Assembly: GCA_964035015.1 (NCBI GenBank)
Contig: OZ036010.1
Span: 8,886,620-8,950,619, forward strand
Direction of reading: 5' to 3'
DNA from: Corallium rubrum
Taxonomy: Eukaryota > Cnidaria > Anthozoa > Scleralcyonacea > Coralliidae
DNA: 64,000 nucleotides
Each line of letters begins with the position of its first letter. The stretch's first letter is position 1. Below are positions 52,546-62,491 of this stretch, one piece after another. The translations under genes and the position numbers were made by a program. Below the pieces are notes generated by a model. The model saw only the letters and a list, made by a program, of their open reading frames with translations. It had not been told where the DNA came from and did not search any database.

Positions 52546-52887
52546 TGCAACATCACTCAGTACTATCGTCCCTGCTTGCTGGGCTTGAACCACGAAGATG
52601 TGTGGATCGAAGTTAATGTTGAGTATTCCTACGAATGCCCCAAAACACTCAGCCTAAATCCGCAGTAGTACAATAACAATAACAAGTGAGCTTCGGCAAA
52701 CATAAAACCATTCATTTTTTTATTTCGGATTTTTGTACTTATCTATTTTTTTATATTTTTATTTTATTTTACACAGCAAAAATTGCTCGTGTAAACTAGC
52801 CTTAAGGCATGCTTCCCTTAAAATGTTTGAAGTTTATAACAAGCTAACAAATTTCGAACCAAATTTACCATAATCTTATATATCTTA

Positions 52888-53617
52888 TCAGAGCTTGAAA
52901 TAACGGCCGGCGGCCGGCGGTTTTCCGACCAAATTCCAGTTTTTCCGACCAAATGCTGAAATGATCGGAAATTTTGTCCGGACAAATTTTGAAAAAAAAA
53001 TAAATCTGTTTTTTAAACAAAGTTTAGTTAACTTAAGCGTGTGACAGTCAGTTACGAGTCAGAGTCAGTGACTGCTTTCATTGTTGTTAATTTGACGACC
53101 TGGAAGATAAAGAATACGTTTCCTTGACGTTTCGAGCAAAGGCCCTTCATGATCAGGACTGTTAAATAGGCTGATCAAATAGGCTTATTTGACTCTCCTG
53201 ACGAAGGTCCTGAGCTCAAAACGTCGAAGAAACGTATTCTGTATCTCCAGGTTGTCGAGTCGAGATAACAACAGTGCGTGATTTTTATTCAAAACCATTG
53301 CGTTAAACTGCGATTGACGCCATTGTAATCACAGAAACTTATCGTGTAATCCAGCTTTTCAGTTTAAAGTTGTTTCATAGTTACCATTTTAATTAAATTA
53401 TTATTCACTATAACTAATACGAAATTAGAATTAAACATTTGTGTTTTATTATTACAAATAACAAGTAGAGTGATTTACTGCATGCTTGACAGAATTTACT
53501 CAACGGAGGGGGTCAAACTAAACTAAAAAATTTCCGACCAAATTTGAAAATTTCCGGTCAAATTTCATTTTGCTCGGAAGTTTTGCCGGACAAATTTTAA
53601 AATTATTTCAGGCTCTG
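52888..53617. mobile_element. CAGAGC-ended element with nested fold-back
   Basis: Ends CAGAGCTTGAAATAAC and ATTATTTCAGGCTCTG; TTTCCGACCAAATTTG-type words near both ends. A fold-back with ACGTTTCGAGCAAAGGCCCT is inserted at about 53090-53275. hAT-like ends but no 8-bp duplication seen. Confidence 0.6.
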
Positions 53618-53621
53618 TCGT

Positions 53622-53988
53622 ATTGAGTACTGCCGAAAATATTGAACGTAGTTTGTAACGTTTCGAGCAAAGGCCCTCCGTCAGAGTTTCTCCCTGACAG
53701 ACGTTTCTCTCTGACGAAAAGCCTTCGCTCGAAACGTAGAAACTACGTTCAGTAATTTCAGCAGTACTCAAACCTTACGCAAGGCAGTGTTGAAATAAAG
53801 AAATACCAAATGGTTTTCCGTGTTTGGATACTCTGATCCAAACACGCGGGAATTGCGAGACTGGAGAAAAGCGTAACAAAACACGAACCGTAGGCGAGTG
53901 TTTTTAGCTTTTCGAAAGTCGAGCAATTTCCCAAGTGTTTGGATAAGAGTCTCCAAACACGGAAAAAACCATTTGGTATTTCTTTTAT
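53622..53988. repeat. Two adjacent fold-backs
   Basis: 53622-53772: GAGTACTGCCGAAAATATTG arms with the GCAAAGGCCCTCCGTCAGAG module. 53797-53988: AAAGAAATACCAAATGGTTT arms with CCGTGTTTGGATACTCTG. The latter motif recurs at 54055-54085. Confidence 0.8.
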
Positions 53989-54145
53989 AAAATAATCAAA
54001 GTGAATATGATATACTATCCGACATTTTCAAAAAATCGTTTTGGCGGGAATTTTCCGTGTTTGGATACTCTGGTCCAAACACGGCAATTGACCAATCAGC
54101 GCTTGCGTAGCATACATGTTATTTTATAAGACAAATCGAAATATA

Positions 54146-54594
54146 GTAAGGCACACTACTTATATTTCACTGTTATTGTACTATGTTGCTTAAGTTTATA
54201 AATCTATTCTTGTGATATATAAATTGGCTTTTTTTGTGATGAATTTGAACATTCATAAATCATCAATACAATTTTATATTTTTTGCTCCTCCAATCCTGA
54301 AAAAAGAGGATTTCTGTCCGTAAAACACAAAATAAAATTAGTGTGGCCTTAACATTAGCAAAATCATCTGGCCCTACAGACAGATTAACGGGGCAATACA
54401 GTAATTATTTATAGTAAGGCTGGTCATGAACTATTTATTGCTAACAGTTTTAATTTCACACTAAAAATGGGTAGTTGACTATTATTCAGGTACAGTAGTG
54501 ATAATTATGATGAAAAAAAAAAATCTGTAAATGACATGGATAAATTCCTTCATGTACAACGTGTTGTGTGTAGGTTTGAGGTTTTAAAGTCAAT
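54146..54594. other. AT-rich intergenic sequence
   Basis: No supported ORF, exon or repeat. Confidence 0.5.
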
Positions 54595-54595
54595 A

Positions 54596-56335
54596 AAGTG
54601 GTTCTCTTGAAAATATTGTTGGAAATGTTGCTGCATAATCTTAAACATATTATGGTAGTTGGTAATTGTGCAAAGTTTTGTTTCGAAATTCTCCAAAACA
54701 AAGTTGTATTTTACGTGCGAAATTTGTATTTTGGAGCGCCTCCATTAAATTGGCCGTGTTTGAGAAGAATGAGTCGAGGTAGCTTATGGCGTCATAGACT
54801 CAACAAAAACAAAAGATCATTTTTGTTGTCAACAACAGGGTCATATTGTTGTTATTGAGTCTATGACGTCACAAGCTTTCTCGACTAATTCTTCTCAAGC
54901 TCGGTCACTTTAAGGTGCCTATGAAGCGAAAATTATTATTGTCTTAAATGAAAGAACTCTCAAAACGACAAAGTAACATCTTTTGCAGATCTTCGTTTCC
55001 GTACCTCGTTGAGATATTTCAATTTTTTTGATATGCAAATTAAACACTTTGACGTCACACGTGTATAATCACAGGGAGCCCAACTACGACGCTTGGTTTG
55101 TGTTTTTCTTGGGGTAATATGTTTTTGTTTTTTATTATAAAAGTTGAGTAGTCTTAACAAAAGATTGTTAAGAGGTTAAGACTACTCAACATTTATAATA
55201 AAAAACCAAAACATATTACCCCAAGAAAAACACAAACCAAGCGTCGTAGTTGGGCTCCCTGTGGTATAATGAGTTATCAGAGAAGAGTTCGATAATTAAT
55301 TCTTTGAACGTTTTCATGGCGATAAAGTAATATAAATAAGTTTTGTGGAAACACCACGTAAAATATTTCTTTGCTATATAAATAAGTTTTGTGGAAACAC
55401 CACGTAAAATATTTCTTTGCTAAAATAAATATTTTAGGGCCCAACTACGACGCTTGGTTTGTGTTTTTCTTGGGGTAATATGTTTTGTTTTTTTATTATA
55501 AAAGTTGAGTAGTCTTAACCTCTTAACAATCTTTTGTTAAGACTACTCAATTTTTTTTTTCTAAATATTTTACGTGGTGTTTCCACAAAACTTATTTATA
55601 TTATCAGAGAAAGTTCGGCATCTTTGCTATTATCAGACGAAATCAATTAAAAATCTGTATGTCTCATGCTGTATGCGAAATAGACGCACAGGATCGGCTT
55701 CGAAGTGATTTCGTTTGATCATAGTCCCTAGAATTATATTGTCTGGAGACGCGGCGAACATCAAAGCGGTTAACAATAAGCTACAATTTAGGTTGAGGGT
55801 GGCAAATAAGGTGCACAATCTTTTGTTTTACGTTCATTAATATTTATAAAGCAACGATGCTATTGGTTGATTGCTTCATTATACCAAAAATACAATGTGT
55901 TCAGCAAGCGTTAAGGTGAAATAAGGTGCACAAACGTGAACAAAAACCTAGAACAAAGACTTTGGCCGCGTTTCCAGACAATTTATTTCTAGGGACTATG
56001 GTTTGATAATAGCAAAGATATAGAACTTTCTCTGATAACTCATTATACACGTGTGATGTCAAAGTGTTTAATTTGCATATCAAAGAAACTGAAATATCTC
56101 AACAATGAAGCACGGAAACGAGGATCTGCAAAAGATGTTAGGTTGTAGTTTTAAGAATTGGCACTTTAATGGCGGCGCTCTAAAATACAAACTTGACACG
56201 TAAAATATCACCTTTTCTTCAACGAAGTTTGAAATGAAACTTTGCAATATTATATACTAACCAGCATATCCTCTTTAAAATTATGCAAAACTTTGCCCAC
56301 AATAGTTTCATCAGAGAACCACTTTAAAGGTGGTC
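54596..56335. mobile_element. Nest of at least four inverted-repeat elements
   Basis: Outer arms (54596-54755 versus 56175-56335; GGTTCTCTTGAAA.ATATTG) enclose a TCATAGACTCAA palindrome (54775-54895), a family T1 copy from 54908, a 194-bp element at 55070, and a family D1 copy at 55292-55610 that itself holds a piece of the 55070 element. The insertion order can be read from the interruptions. Confidence 0.7.
55070..55263. mobile_element. 194-bp fold-back with 7-bp duplication GTATAAT
   Basis: Ends CACAGGGAGCCCAACTACGA and its inverse, directly flanked on both sides by GTATAAT (55063-55069, 55264-55270). The insertion split a family T1 arm at GTGTATAAT/GAGTTATC. A second, truncated copy is at about 55438-55552. 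Confidence 0.88.
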
Positions 56336-56642
56336 TACAGTCCGTTCTGCGCATGTACTAAGTGTGGGCTCCAAAACATGACATTCGTAGATAATTACAT
56401 GATTGAAGTACTCAGCTCAATGTAAACCGTTGGGAACAACATGGCAGAAAACCAAGCGATTTGGCGAGGATATCTCTTCGGATTTCTTCTATTTCTTTTG
56501 AAAATGTTTTGTTTTGGGTACAAATAATGAAGAGGAAGCAAGAAAAGCTTACAATCTTGAATAAGGTATCAATATTTTTTTGTAAATAAAGATGTAAACA
56601 TTAGTTCCCTACATGCGCAGAACGGACTGTAGACCCCTTTAC
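56326..56642. repeat. Fold-back TCTACAGTCCGTTCTGCGCA
   Basis: AAAGGTGGTCTACAGTCCGT recurs inverted at the right as ACGGACTGTAGACCCCTTTA. No coding signal inside. Confidence 0.8.
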
Positions 56643-56787
56643 GAATGCTTGCACGGGCTAGTCTGTATGTACAGGAGCCACGTGATCGCATCATACCAAA
56701 CTGTAATTATTGTTATTAAACAGCTATGTACGATGTTCAAGTCTACGGTAAGAGAGGCGAAGTTGACAAGAGGATTTTACAAAATTT

Positions 56788-57830
56788 AATTCTTTGAAAG
56801 TTTTCATGGCGATAATGTAATATAAATAAGTTTTGTGGAAACACCACGTAAAATATTTCTTTGCTAAGCTTTCGGCCTGTTGACTCAGGCCTTCATCAGA
56901 GCAATGACAACAAGTTGTTGGCTCACGTCATTTATAAACTAAGCAACTGATCAGTTAAATCACGTAAGAATACAATGGCGTATCACGTTAATTTTATTAA
57001 ACACGGAGCGACTGCATAAGTACTGGCTGAGGTACTCAGCCAATCCCACCCAAACGCATCAGATTGGTCCACACAGCTAAAATTACTTCCGGCCTTACAG
57101 AGGAACTTTGGCTAAGACTGAAGAGTGGAGCTTTTGCTAAGCTTTTGTGAGACTTGTTTACTGTTTTTAAATTAAACTTGCTACGCTTCCAATACGTCGA
57201 AACAAAACTAAGGTGAGGAAAAACCGTACGAAAAAGACCAAGCGTCTCACCATTTTTCTTGTTGAATGCAGATGATGTCTGTATTCTTTGCTTATTCATT
57301 CATATCTTCCGTCCTTGTAATTATAAGACCCTTTTATATACACCAAGAATGTTGATAATGAATATCTCCATGTAGATGTCTGAACATCATCTCACTTTTC
57401 AACGACGACAACTTTATTTTTGCACGACCGGCAGTACATGTTGTCTGGAAAGCCAGACAAATGACTACGAAAAAGTTCTCAATTTGTGATATATTGACTT
57501 GCAAAGTTCATATAATAAACTATTTATTGTCTTCGTTTAAATGGTCTGTTTTAGTTAAATATCAAAGCACTGTCTTTTATGTGGAACTCTATTTTAAAAA
57601 AACGGCGAAAGACAAAGCAGCTCAACGTGACCTTCAAACATCGTTTGAAAGCAAGGTCATAATATAAGCTTATATATTTTACAAATTCATTGACCAAATA
57701 AATCTAATTACTTCAGAATTGTTTTTATCTAAGACTCTTATGCTTCTCTTTACAATTTACATGGGTAATTGAAAGGTAAAAAGGTTATAAATAAAAGATA
57801 ATTCTCAAAACTTCACCAGCTCACTGACTC
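56788..57830. other. Half copy of family D1, then intergenic sequence
   Basis: 56788-56875 matches the left arm of D1 and joins a GGCCTGTTGACTCAGGCC palindrome. 57000-57830 has ORFs of 68 and 87 codons without recognisable motifs. Confidence 0.5.
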
Positions 57831-57962
57831 GTTGTTGACTTGACTGTTGACATTTCAAACTGTCAGTGCGTAAGTAGTATAGGATATGGGGGCACCAGCA
57901 CAGTTTATCTGGATCCCTACGACAGGGATGCCTCTCCTCCCCTAGGCGTAGACGAGGTTTTT

Positions 57963-58180
57963 GTCTATTCCCGGGGTGTTTTAAAACTAGCCACATGCAT
58001 CACTTTTTTCTTTTTTCGGAAGTGGCCCTATCGGCGATTCCACATTTTGTGCTACTACCCGTACCATCACTTTTTGACCGTCAGCTCGTCCGCTGGTGGG
58101 ACGCTTAACCGCTCCAAGGCGTGGACTATTCCCAGGGATGTTTTTGGTTAGTTGCATGCACCACTTTTTTCCATGTTTAA
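57963..58180 (+). repeat. Imperfect direct repeats near the element edge
   Basis: CTATTCCCGGGGTGTTTT.. CATGCATCACTTTTTTC (57965) recurs as CTATTCCCAGGGATGTTTTT..CATGCACCACTTTTTTCC (58126), 161 bases apart, each after a GGCGT-rich stretch. Possibly subterminal repeats of the integrated element; the true element end was not found. Confidence 0.6.
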
Positions 58181-58425
58181 ATCAGGTACGGTGGAAAAGA
58201 CAACAGCGACCAAGTGGTTTGGCGATGGCCAGAGCTTATGCTAAGTGGGACGCCCCCTTACTTCTTGGAGTCACCTAGGTCAGGTCATCCGTATGGTCAT
58301 TTACCTAGCACCACACAACAGCTCCGAACAGAGGCAACCTGGAGTCCAGGCGGCCACACCGAGCCGAAGGCGAGGTGCTGGGCCGCAATCATACCAGGAG
58401 TCACCAGTGTAAAGTCTATTGTGAG

Positions 58426-58677
58426 TCAGATAAAACCTTCCAACAAATGGACCAGTTTATTTTGCCCCCAACTCACCAGACCAGTCGGTTGCCACCGATC
58501 TTCCAAAATATAAGTCTTCACAGAATCCAAGTCAGATTTTATGAAGTAGTCCGCAGACTTAAAGAAACCTCCTTTTGCCTGTACGGAGAGAAATATGTCA
58601 AATGCCGGCGTTTTTAAAGCTCTATATTCACAGCCTATACTAGCATAAGAGAAAATTTGGAATTTCAGCTGGTTTAG
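58426..58677 (-). pseudogene. 83-codon ORF without ATG, downstream of the polymerase
   Basis: Open after a TGA at 58678-58680, with no ATG. Contains FSYASIGCEYRALKTPAFDI, GGFFKSADYFIKSDLDSVK and DRWQPTGLVSWG, which looks like real protein sequence. Same strand as the polymerase and just beyond it. I do not recognise the family. It is probably the 3-prime part of an element gene that lost its start, or a gene whose start is shifted by a frameshift. Confidence 0.5.
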
Positions 58678-58695
58678 TCACTAGCACCACCTTTT

Positions 58696-58839
58696 TTACT
58701 CAGAAAACGCCCAACCACTCCTGTAAAACCGCTCGTCCAGGGGCCTGATGAAATTATGTCCATAGGCATAGCTGCTAACACCGTCATTGAGTATGTACCT
58801 TTTGTCGTCAAAGCAGCTGAGCGATATTTTGTTAACTTC
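58696..58839 (-). pseudogene. Polymerase C-terminal tail beyond the in-frame stop
   Basis: The reading frame of the polymerase continues after its TAA for 47 codons to a second TAA at 58696-58698. It includes a DDKRY motif followed by an AYGH motif, as is usual near the C-terminus of this polymerase group. So the TAA at 58840-58842 looks like a premature stop that removes a short, conserved tail. Confidence 0.75.
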
Positions 58840-61800
58840 TTAGGATCCAAGCTGATGGTATACACTCCTTATAGTTTTCATTTTATGTTTGAGCTGCTTT
58901 TGCCCCAGTAACGTGTCTTTATAATCATTATGTTTTATGTCCTTACTTATAACAACCTTCTTGATTCCCTTAGCCTTCCTATCTCCTTTATCATTGTCCT
59001 TCATGTAGGAGTACATTTTACTCTTCAACCCTATGAACTCAATGATAGGTACCCCAGCTGCCTCATCCTTCATCTTGCCTATAACTTTTTTATTCTCTGT
59101 GAAGTGATATTCAGAGTCCACCGGGTAGTCGCTATTATCAAACTTGTCACGGTCAGATTGAAAGTCCTTGTAAACATCCCCAGCAGATATCTCGTATAGT
59201 AAGCTATCGGTGTCAGTGAAAAGTAGCTTAGCCTTAGAACCATACAGATTTCCTATGTATCTGTAGTGGAAGTCATACATCAAGGTCTTAGACATGTCAA
59301 GTATACACATCCCAACGAAGGCAGGTCTGTTGAGTATTAGGCATTCTTTGATTTTATGTACAGCGACCAGGTTTTCGTTGAATATTTTACTGCTTACGAA
59401 TGTTGGCTTGGAAGTCAGTTTCATTAGTTTATACGGGCTAGTTACAAGTCTAACGTCAACCCTTTTCCTAAGGTTTTCCATGGTCTTTCCGAAGATGCTG
59501 TTGTTCATAAGTTTGAAGAAGTCCTTCTCGAATGCATTCCTAGCATGAGACCTCTTCTGAGTGTTGTAGTCTATATACTCTTTTAACCATGGGGACTGGT
59601 CAAATTCCAATACCCTATGTATTTTCTTGAGCTTCATCCCTAGCTCCATATATAGCCTTAGGTTCCTGTAATGCAGAACGTACTTTTTCTTGTCCATCAG
59701 GTTTGGTATTAGTTTATGCACTGTTCCTATGTGGATGTTATACTTGTCTTTTATGTCCCGGCAATAGTCTGACAACATATCCGATTTTACCCTAAGCTTT
59801 TCTGGGGCTAGAGGAAAGTCATTATGTTTTTCATGAAGTTCGTCCGGATACTCCAGATCAACCTCAAGTATAAGTCCACGGTCAGACTCGTCACCATACT
59901 TACTCAAATCCACTGTGTCAACGTCCTCCAGCCACTTGAATCCACCGGTCGGTAGCCGTACTGACTCATGGCCCATCCGTAAAGGTTGTTGGCATCCAGG
60001 TAGACTATCATCATATTTTCTCATATACTTGTTATTAGCCACCCCATACCTGTTAGCTATATATGACGTTCCACCTCTCATACCCTTTTCTATAAACTGG
60101 AACATGTTTATATCAGTCATCAGTTCAATTTCCACTCCAGTCATTTTTAGCATCGCATCCCAGGACAGCCCGGGACTTGAGAAGTAGTGACATGGATCCA
60201 GCTTATAGTACTGCAGGCAGGTCTTCCTAAAGTTTTCAAAAACATCAGCCAGCAGCAGCACATCTGACTTCATATACAAGTCATGGTATTCTCCCATATT
60301 ACCCAGTCTGAAGGTTCTCCAAACCTTATGGGCATGTGCATAGTCATTCTCAGAGATGTGTTCATTATTCAGGGCGCTATAGAACTCGTCCTTGGTTGGT
60401 AAGCAGGTGTCATCGAACTTTTCAAAGCTGCTCATATAGTCGTATGGATAAACTCCCTTGCGAGTCATCAGATCGAACTTCTCACCCTTGAACTCCTCAG
60501 ACGTTATTACGAACCTGTCCCTAGGTAAGTTGTCAACAAGTCGTCCCAGAGCACTGGACATGAACTGTAGGCTATCTATAAAAACCAGATGTCGTCCCAG
60601 CATGAATGACATGTACTTTTCCATGTTGTTAGGTATCACATTTATGTCCATTCCAAATTTACCTATTTCCTGCATTATGAAGTGGCTGTCATAACCCCTT
60701 AGATTGTGAAATATTACTGGTATCTTATCAGTAATCCTGTAAGCCATATTACATCTGGTATGGGCTGACCCCCTATACCTACCAGTTATATGGCAGTGAT
60801 CTCTAACCCTATCGTCTAGGTCTTCATAGCTTTTACCGCATATGTGACACTCCTCTGATTTCTCATGTTCATCAATCTCAGCTCTGGTCATAGTCATGTC
60901 TTTGTTAAATGATTTCTCCTTAACGCTTTGACAGTATGCAACTTCCTTAAGCATCTTCTTCATAAACTTATAGACAGCCCTCTTACCTCTGTAGACCTTT
61001 ACCGGCTTGCTAAATCTATCGTCGACGCAGCATACAACCTTATATGAGAACCCACAGTCTACATGCTTCTGGTACTCTTGTGTGTATGACTTACTGTCAT
61101 CTTTACTGGGTGTGTTATTATGCATCACCAGGGCTTCGAAGTCAGCATATATAACGAAAGGTACCTCAAGCTGCTTACGGTGGTTGATGAATGTGAGTTT
61201 GTTCTCGCTCTCCTCAGGCATCTTTATAGCCTGTTTACCATTCACCACAATACAGTTCTCACTATGGGCCGACAGTATAGCGCCTGAGCTGAAACACTGT
61301 AGGCAATGCATGCAGAAGTGCTTCCTCTCCTTATGCTTAGTCTTTAGGTACATAAACTTGTTGAAGTCCTTAATCAAGACGTAGTGTCTGTCAATAAGCA
61401 GTAGGTTCATGCATAGTTCATGTTTTTCCTTTGACACGTATATTGGATAGGTCTGCCCATCCTCGTACCCGAACACGTTTATGCGTATGTTATTTTGCGT
61501 TTCTATCTTACTGTACTGTCTTGTTTCGACTGGGAATTTCACGCCATTGTAGTCCAGAGTAGGTAGTAGAGCTTTGTCAGTTTTCTTTATTCTCTGAGGG
61601 TTTTTACTCTGCGGGTTCAGGTACCTGATATGGCACCATCTGAAACATTCATTATCAGTGTTTACTATATTTATCAGACCTTTTGCAGGGTTCCTCAACT
61701 CTTTAGGAAGTTCTGCATAACTACTACCTTGTAACGGCCTATAGGCTACCACATTAAGATAATGACTCATGATGCTATCTATTACCCAACCACTACCTTC

Positions 61801-62274
61801 AGAGGTCCATGACTCGTATAGGTTCAACATATTCTGGCCTCCCACTGCTGCTAGGGACTGCAGGTGGCTTCTGTCTATGGCTACAGCGGCTTTACTCCCA
61901 AAGTAGATATCCCTGAAGAGGAAATCGCCATTATTTTGTTCCTTCTTCAGTTTTATCTTCAGCATTTCCGCAAACTTTATACCACCAATACCCTCCATCT
62001 CAATTTCAAGCACTCTGCGGACTAGACTTCTAGTCTGATCTATTTCAGACTCAGGATCACCTCTGTCTATGATACTAATTTCCAAACCCCTGGTATAACC
62101 CTTAAGAGCCCTTCTAGCCTCAACAACTCCCAGCTCATTATGCAGATCCTGTCTGCGTCCCGCTAGTGTATCAGCATCTGATGGTATTTCTTCAAGTGGG
62201 TTTATTTTCTTAACTGTTCTTGACATACCAGCATCTGATGATATTTCTTTAAATGCTCTCGACATACTATACAT
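58840..62274 (-). CDS. Protein-primed family-B DNA polymerase with endonuclease-VII motif (Polinton/adintovirus-like), probably truncated
   Basis: 1144 codons, uninterrupted. Exonuclease motifs: YADFE (376-380), FHNLRGYDSHF (522-532), YMKSDVLLLADVF (667-679). A CxxC...DHCH...C zinc cluster at 476-508 is the endonuclease VII type often embedded in this group. Polymerase motif A DLEYP (806-810), motif B KLMNNSIFGK (921-930), motif C TDTDS (1020-1024), then GLKSKMYSY (1082-1090). Known: such enzymes copy linear genomes primed by a terminal protein. The start at 62274 may be replaced by the ATG at 62265 (MSRAFKE), which aligns with the start of the Bro-N gene. It ends 47 codons before a second stop, so the product may lack its tail. 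No introns seen. Confidence 0.92.
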   Translation of the reverse strand: MYSMSRAFKEISSDAGMSRTVKKINPLEEIPSDADTLAGRRQDLHNELGVVEARRALKGYTRGLEISIIDRGDPESEIDQTRSLVRRVLEIEMEGIGGIKFAEMLKIKLKKEQNNGDFLFRDIYFGSKAAVAIDRSHLQSLAAVGGQNMLNLYESWTSEGSGWVIDSIMSHYLNVVAYRPLQGSSYAELPKELRNPAKGLINIVNTDNECFRWCHIRYLNPQSKNPQRIKKTDKALLPTLDYNGVKFPVETRQYSKIETQNNIRINVFGYEDGQTYPIYVSKEKHELCMNLLLIDRHYVLIKDFNKFMYLKTKHKERKHFCMHCLQCFSSGAILSAHSENCIVVNGKQAIKMPEESENKLTFINHRKQLEVPFVIYADFEALVMHNNTPSKDDSKSYTQEYQKHVDCGFSYKVVCCVDDRFSKPVKVYRGKRAVYKFMKKMLKEVAYCQSVKEKSFNKDMTMTRAEIDEHEKSEECHICGKSYEDLDDRVRDHCHITGRYRGSAHTRCNMAYRITDKIPVIFHNLRGYDSHFIMQEIGKFGMDINVIPNNMEKYMSFMLGRHLVFIDSLQFMSSALGRLVDNLPRDRFVITSEEFKGEKFDLMTRKGVYPYDYMSSFEKFDDTCLPTKDEFYSALNNEHISENDYAHAHKVWRTFRLGNMGEYHDLYMKSDVLLLADVFENFRKTCLQYYKLDPCHYFSSPGLSWDAMLKMTGVEIELMTDINMFQFIEKGMRGGTSYIANRYGVANNKYMRKYDDSLPGCQQPLRMGHESVRLPTGGFKWLEDVDTVDLSKYGDESDRGLILEVDLEYPDELHEKHNDFPLAPEKLRVKSDMLSDYCRDIKDKYNIHIGTVHKLIPNLMDKKKYVLHYRNLRLYMELGMKLKKIHRVLEFDQSPWLKEYIDYNTQKRSHARNAFEKDFFKLMNNSIFGKTMENLRKRVDVRLVTSPYKLMKLTSKPTFVSSKIFNENLVAVHKIKECLILNRPAFVGMCILDMSKTLMYDFHYRYIGNLYGSKAKLLFTDTDSLLYEISAGDVYKDFQSDRDKFDNSDYPVDSEYHFTENKKVIGKMKDEAAGVPIIEFIGLKSKMYSYMKDNDKGDRKAKGIKKVVISKDIKHNDYKDTLLGQKQLKHKMKTIRSVYHQLGS

Positions 62275-62340
62275 ATATATTCTTACTAAAATAATTTAAG
62301 CGTACTATATCTTCTATACTTATTATATGGAAGATGTAGT
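62275..62340. promoter_or_regulatory. Divergent promoter/leader between polymerase and small plus-strand ORF
   Basis: Bases 62294-62340 match 63308-63354 at 41 of 47 positions, including ACTATATCTTCTA and TGGAAGATGTAGT. AT-rich TATATATA lies next to the polymerase start. Being kept upstream of two minus-strand genes, it is best read as a shared late/early promoter module of the element; activity is inferred. Confidence 0.6.
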
Positions 62341-62491
62341 ATTCGCTAGAATCTTAAGGATCCGTAAGCAAGTAGAAAAACTAGTGGATGAGGTTTTTAA
62401 TTTAATTGAGATGGAGAGGGAACTGGTGGATAGGTATATTAAGTTTCTGGAGTGTAAGAGATCCTGTGGAAGTACTTACAGTGATTACTAA
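62327..62491 (+). CDS. 54-residue charged helical protein (MEDVVF...)
   Basis: Too short for the usual ORF cutoff. Reads MEDVVFARILRIRKQVEKLV, DEVFNLIEMERELVDRYIKF, then LECKRSCGSTYSDY. It is rich in charged residues with heptad-like spacing, so it is probably a short coiled coil. The ATG lies in the conserved divergent leader and the last 53 bases overlap the Bro-N gene tail to tail. A broken copy of its first codons follows the second leader at 63341. Confidence 0.55.
   Translation: MEDVVFARILRIRKQVEKLVDEVFNLIEMERELVDRYIKFLECKRSCGSTYSDY

Larger units (their letters stand above)
51455..52775. mobile_element. 1.3-kb element with about 110-bp terminal inverted repeats
   Basis: AATAGATAAGTACAAAAATCC and GCCGAAGCTCACTTGTTATT, GTACTACTGCGGATTTAGGC on the left are inverted on the right. 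Inside are a perfect palindrome (51658-51721), a second fold-back (51975-52105), the 61-codon ORF at 51776, and a nested element at 52150-52545. Confidence 0.8.

Noticed and set aside
58674..58865. 63-codon minus frame overlapping the polymerase end
   Set aside because: It is the alternative frame of the polymerase tail; the in-frame continuation carries the recognisable motifs.
60007..61384. Plus-strand ORFs of 78-125 codons across the polymerase
   Set aside because: Antisense shadows of the 1144-codon polymerase.
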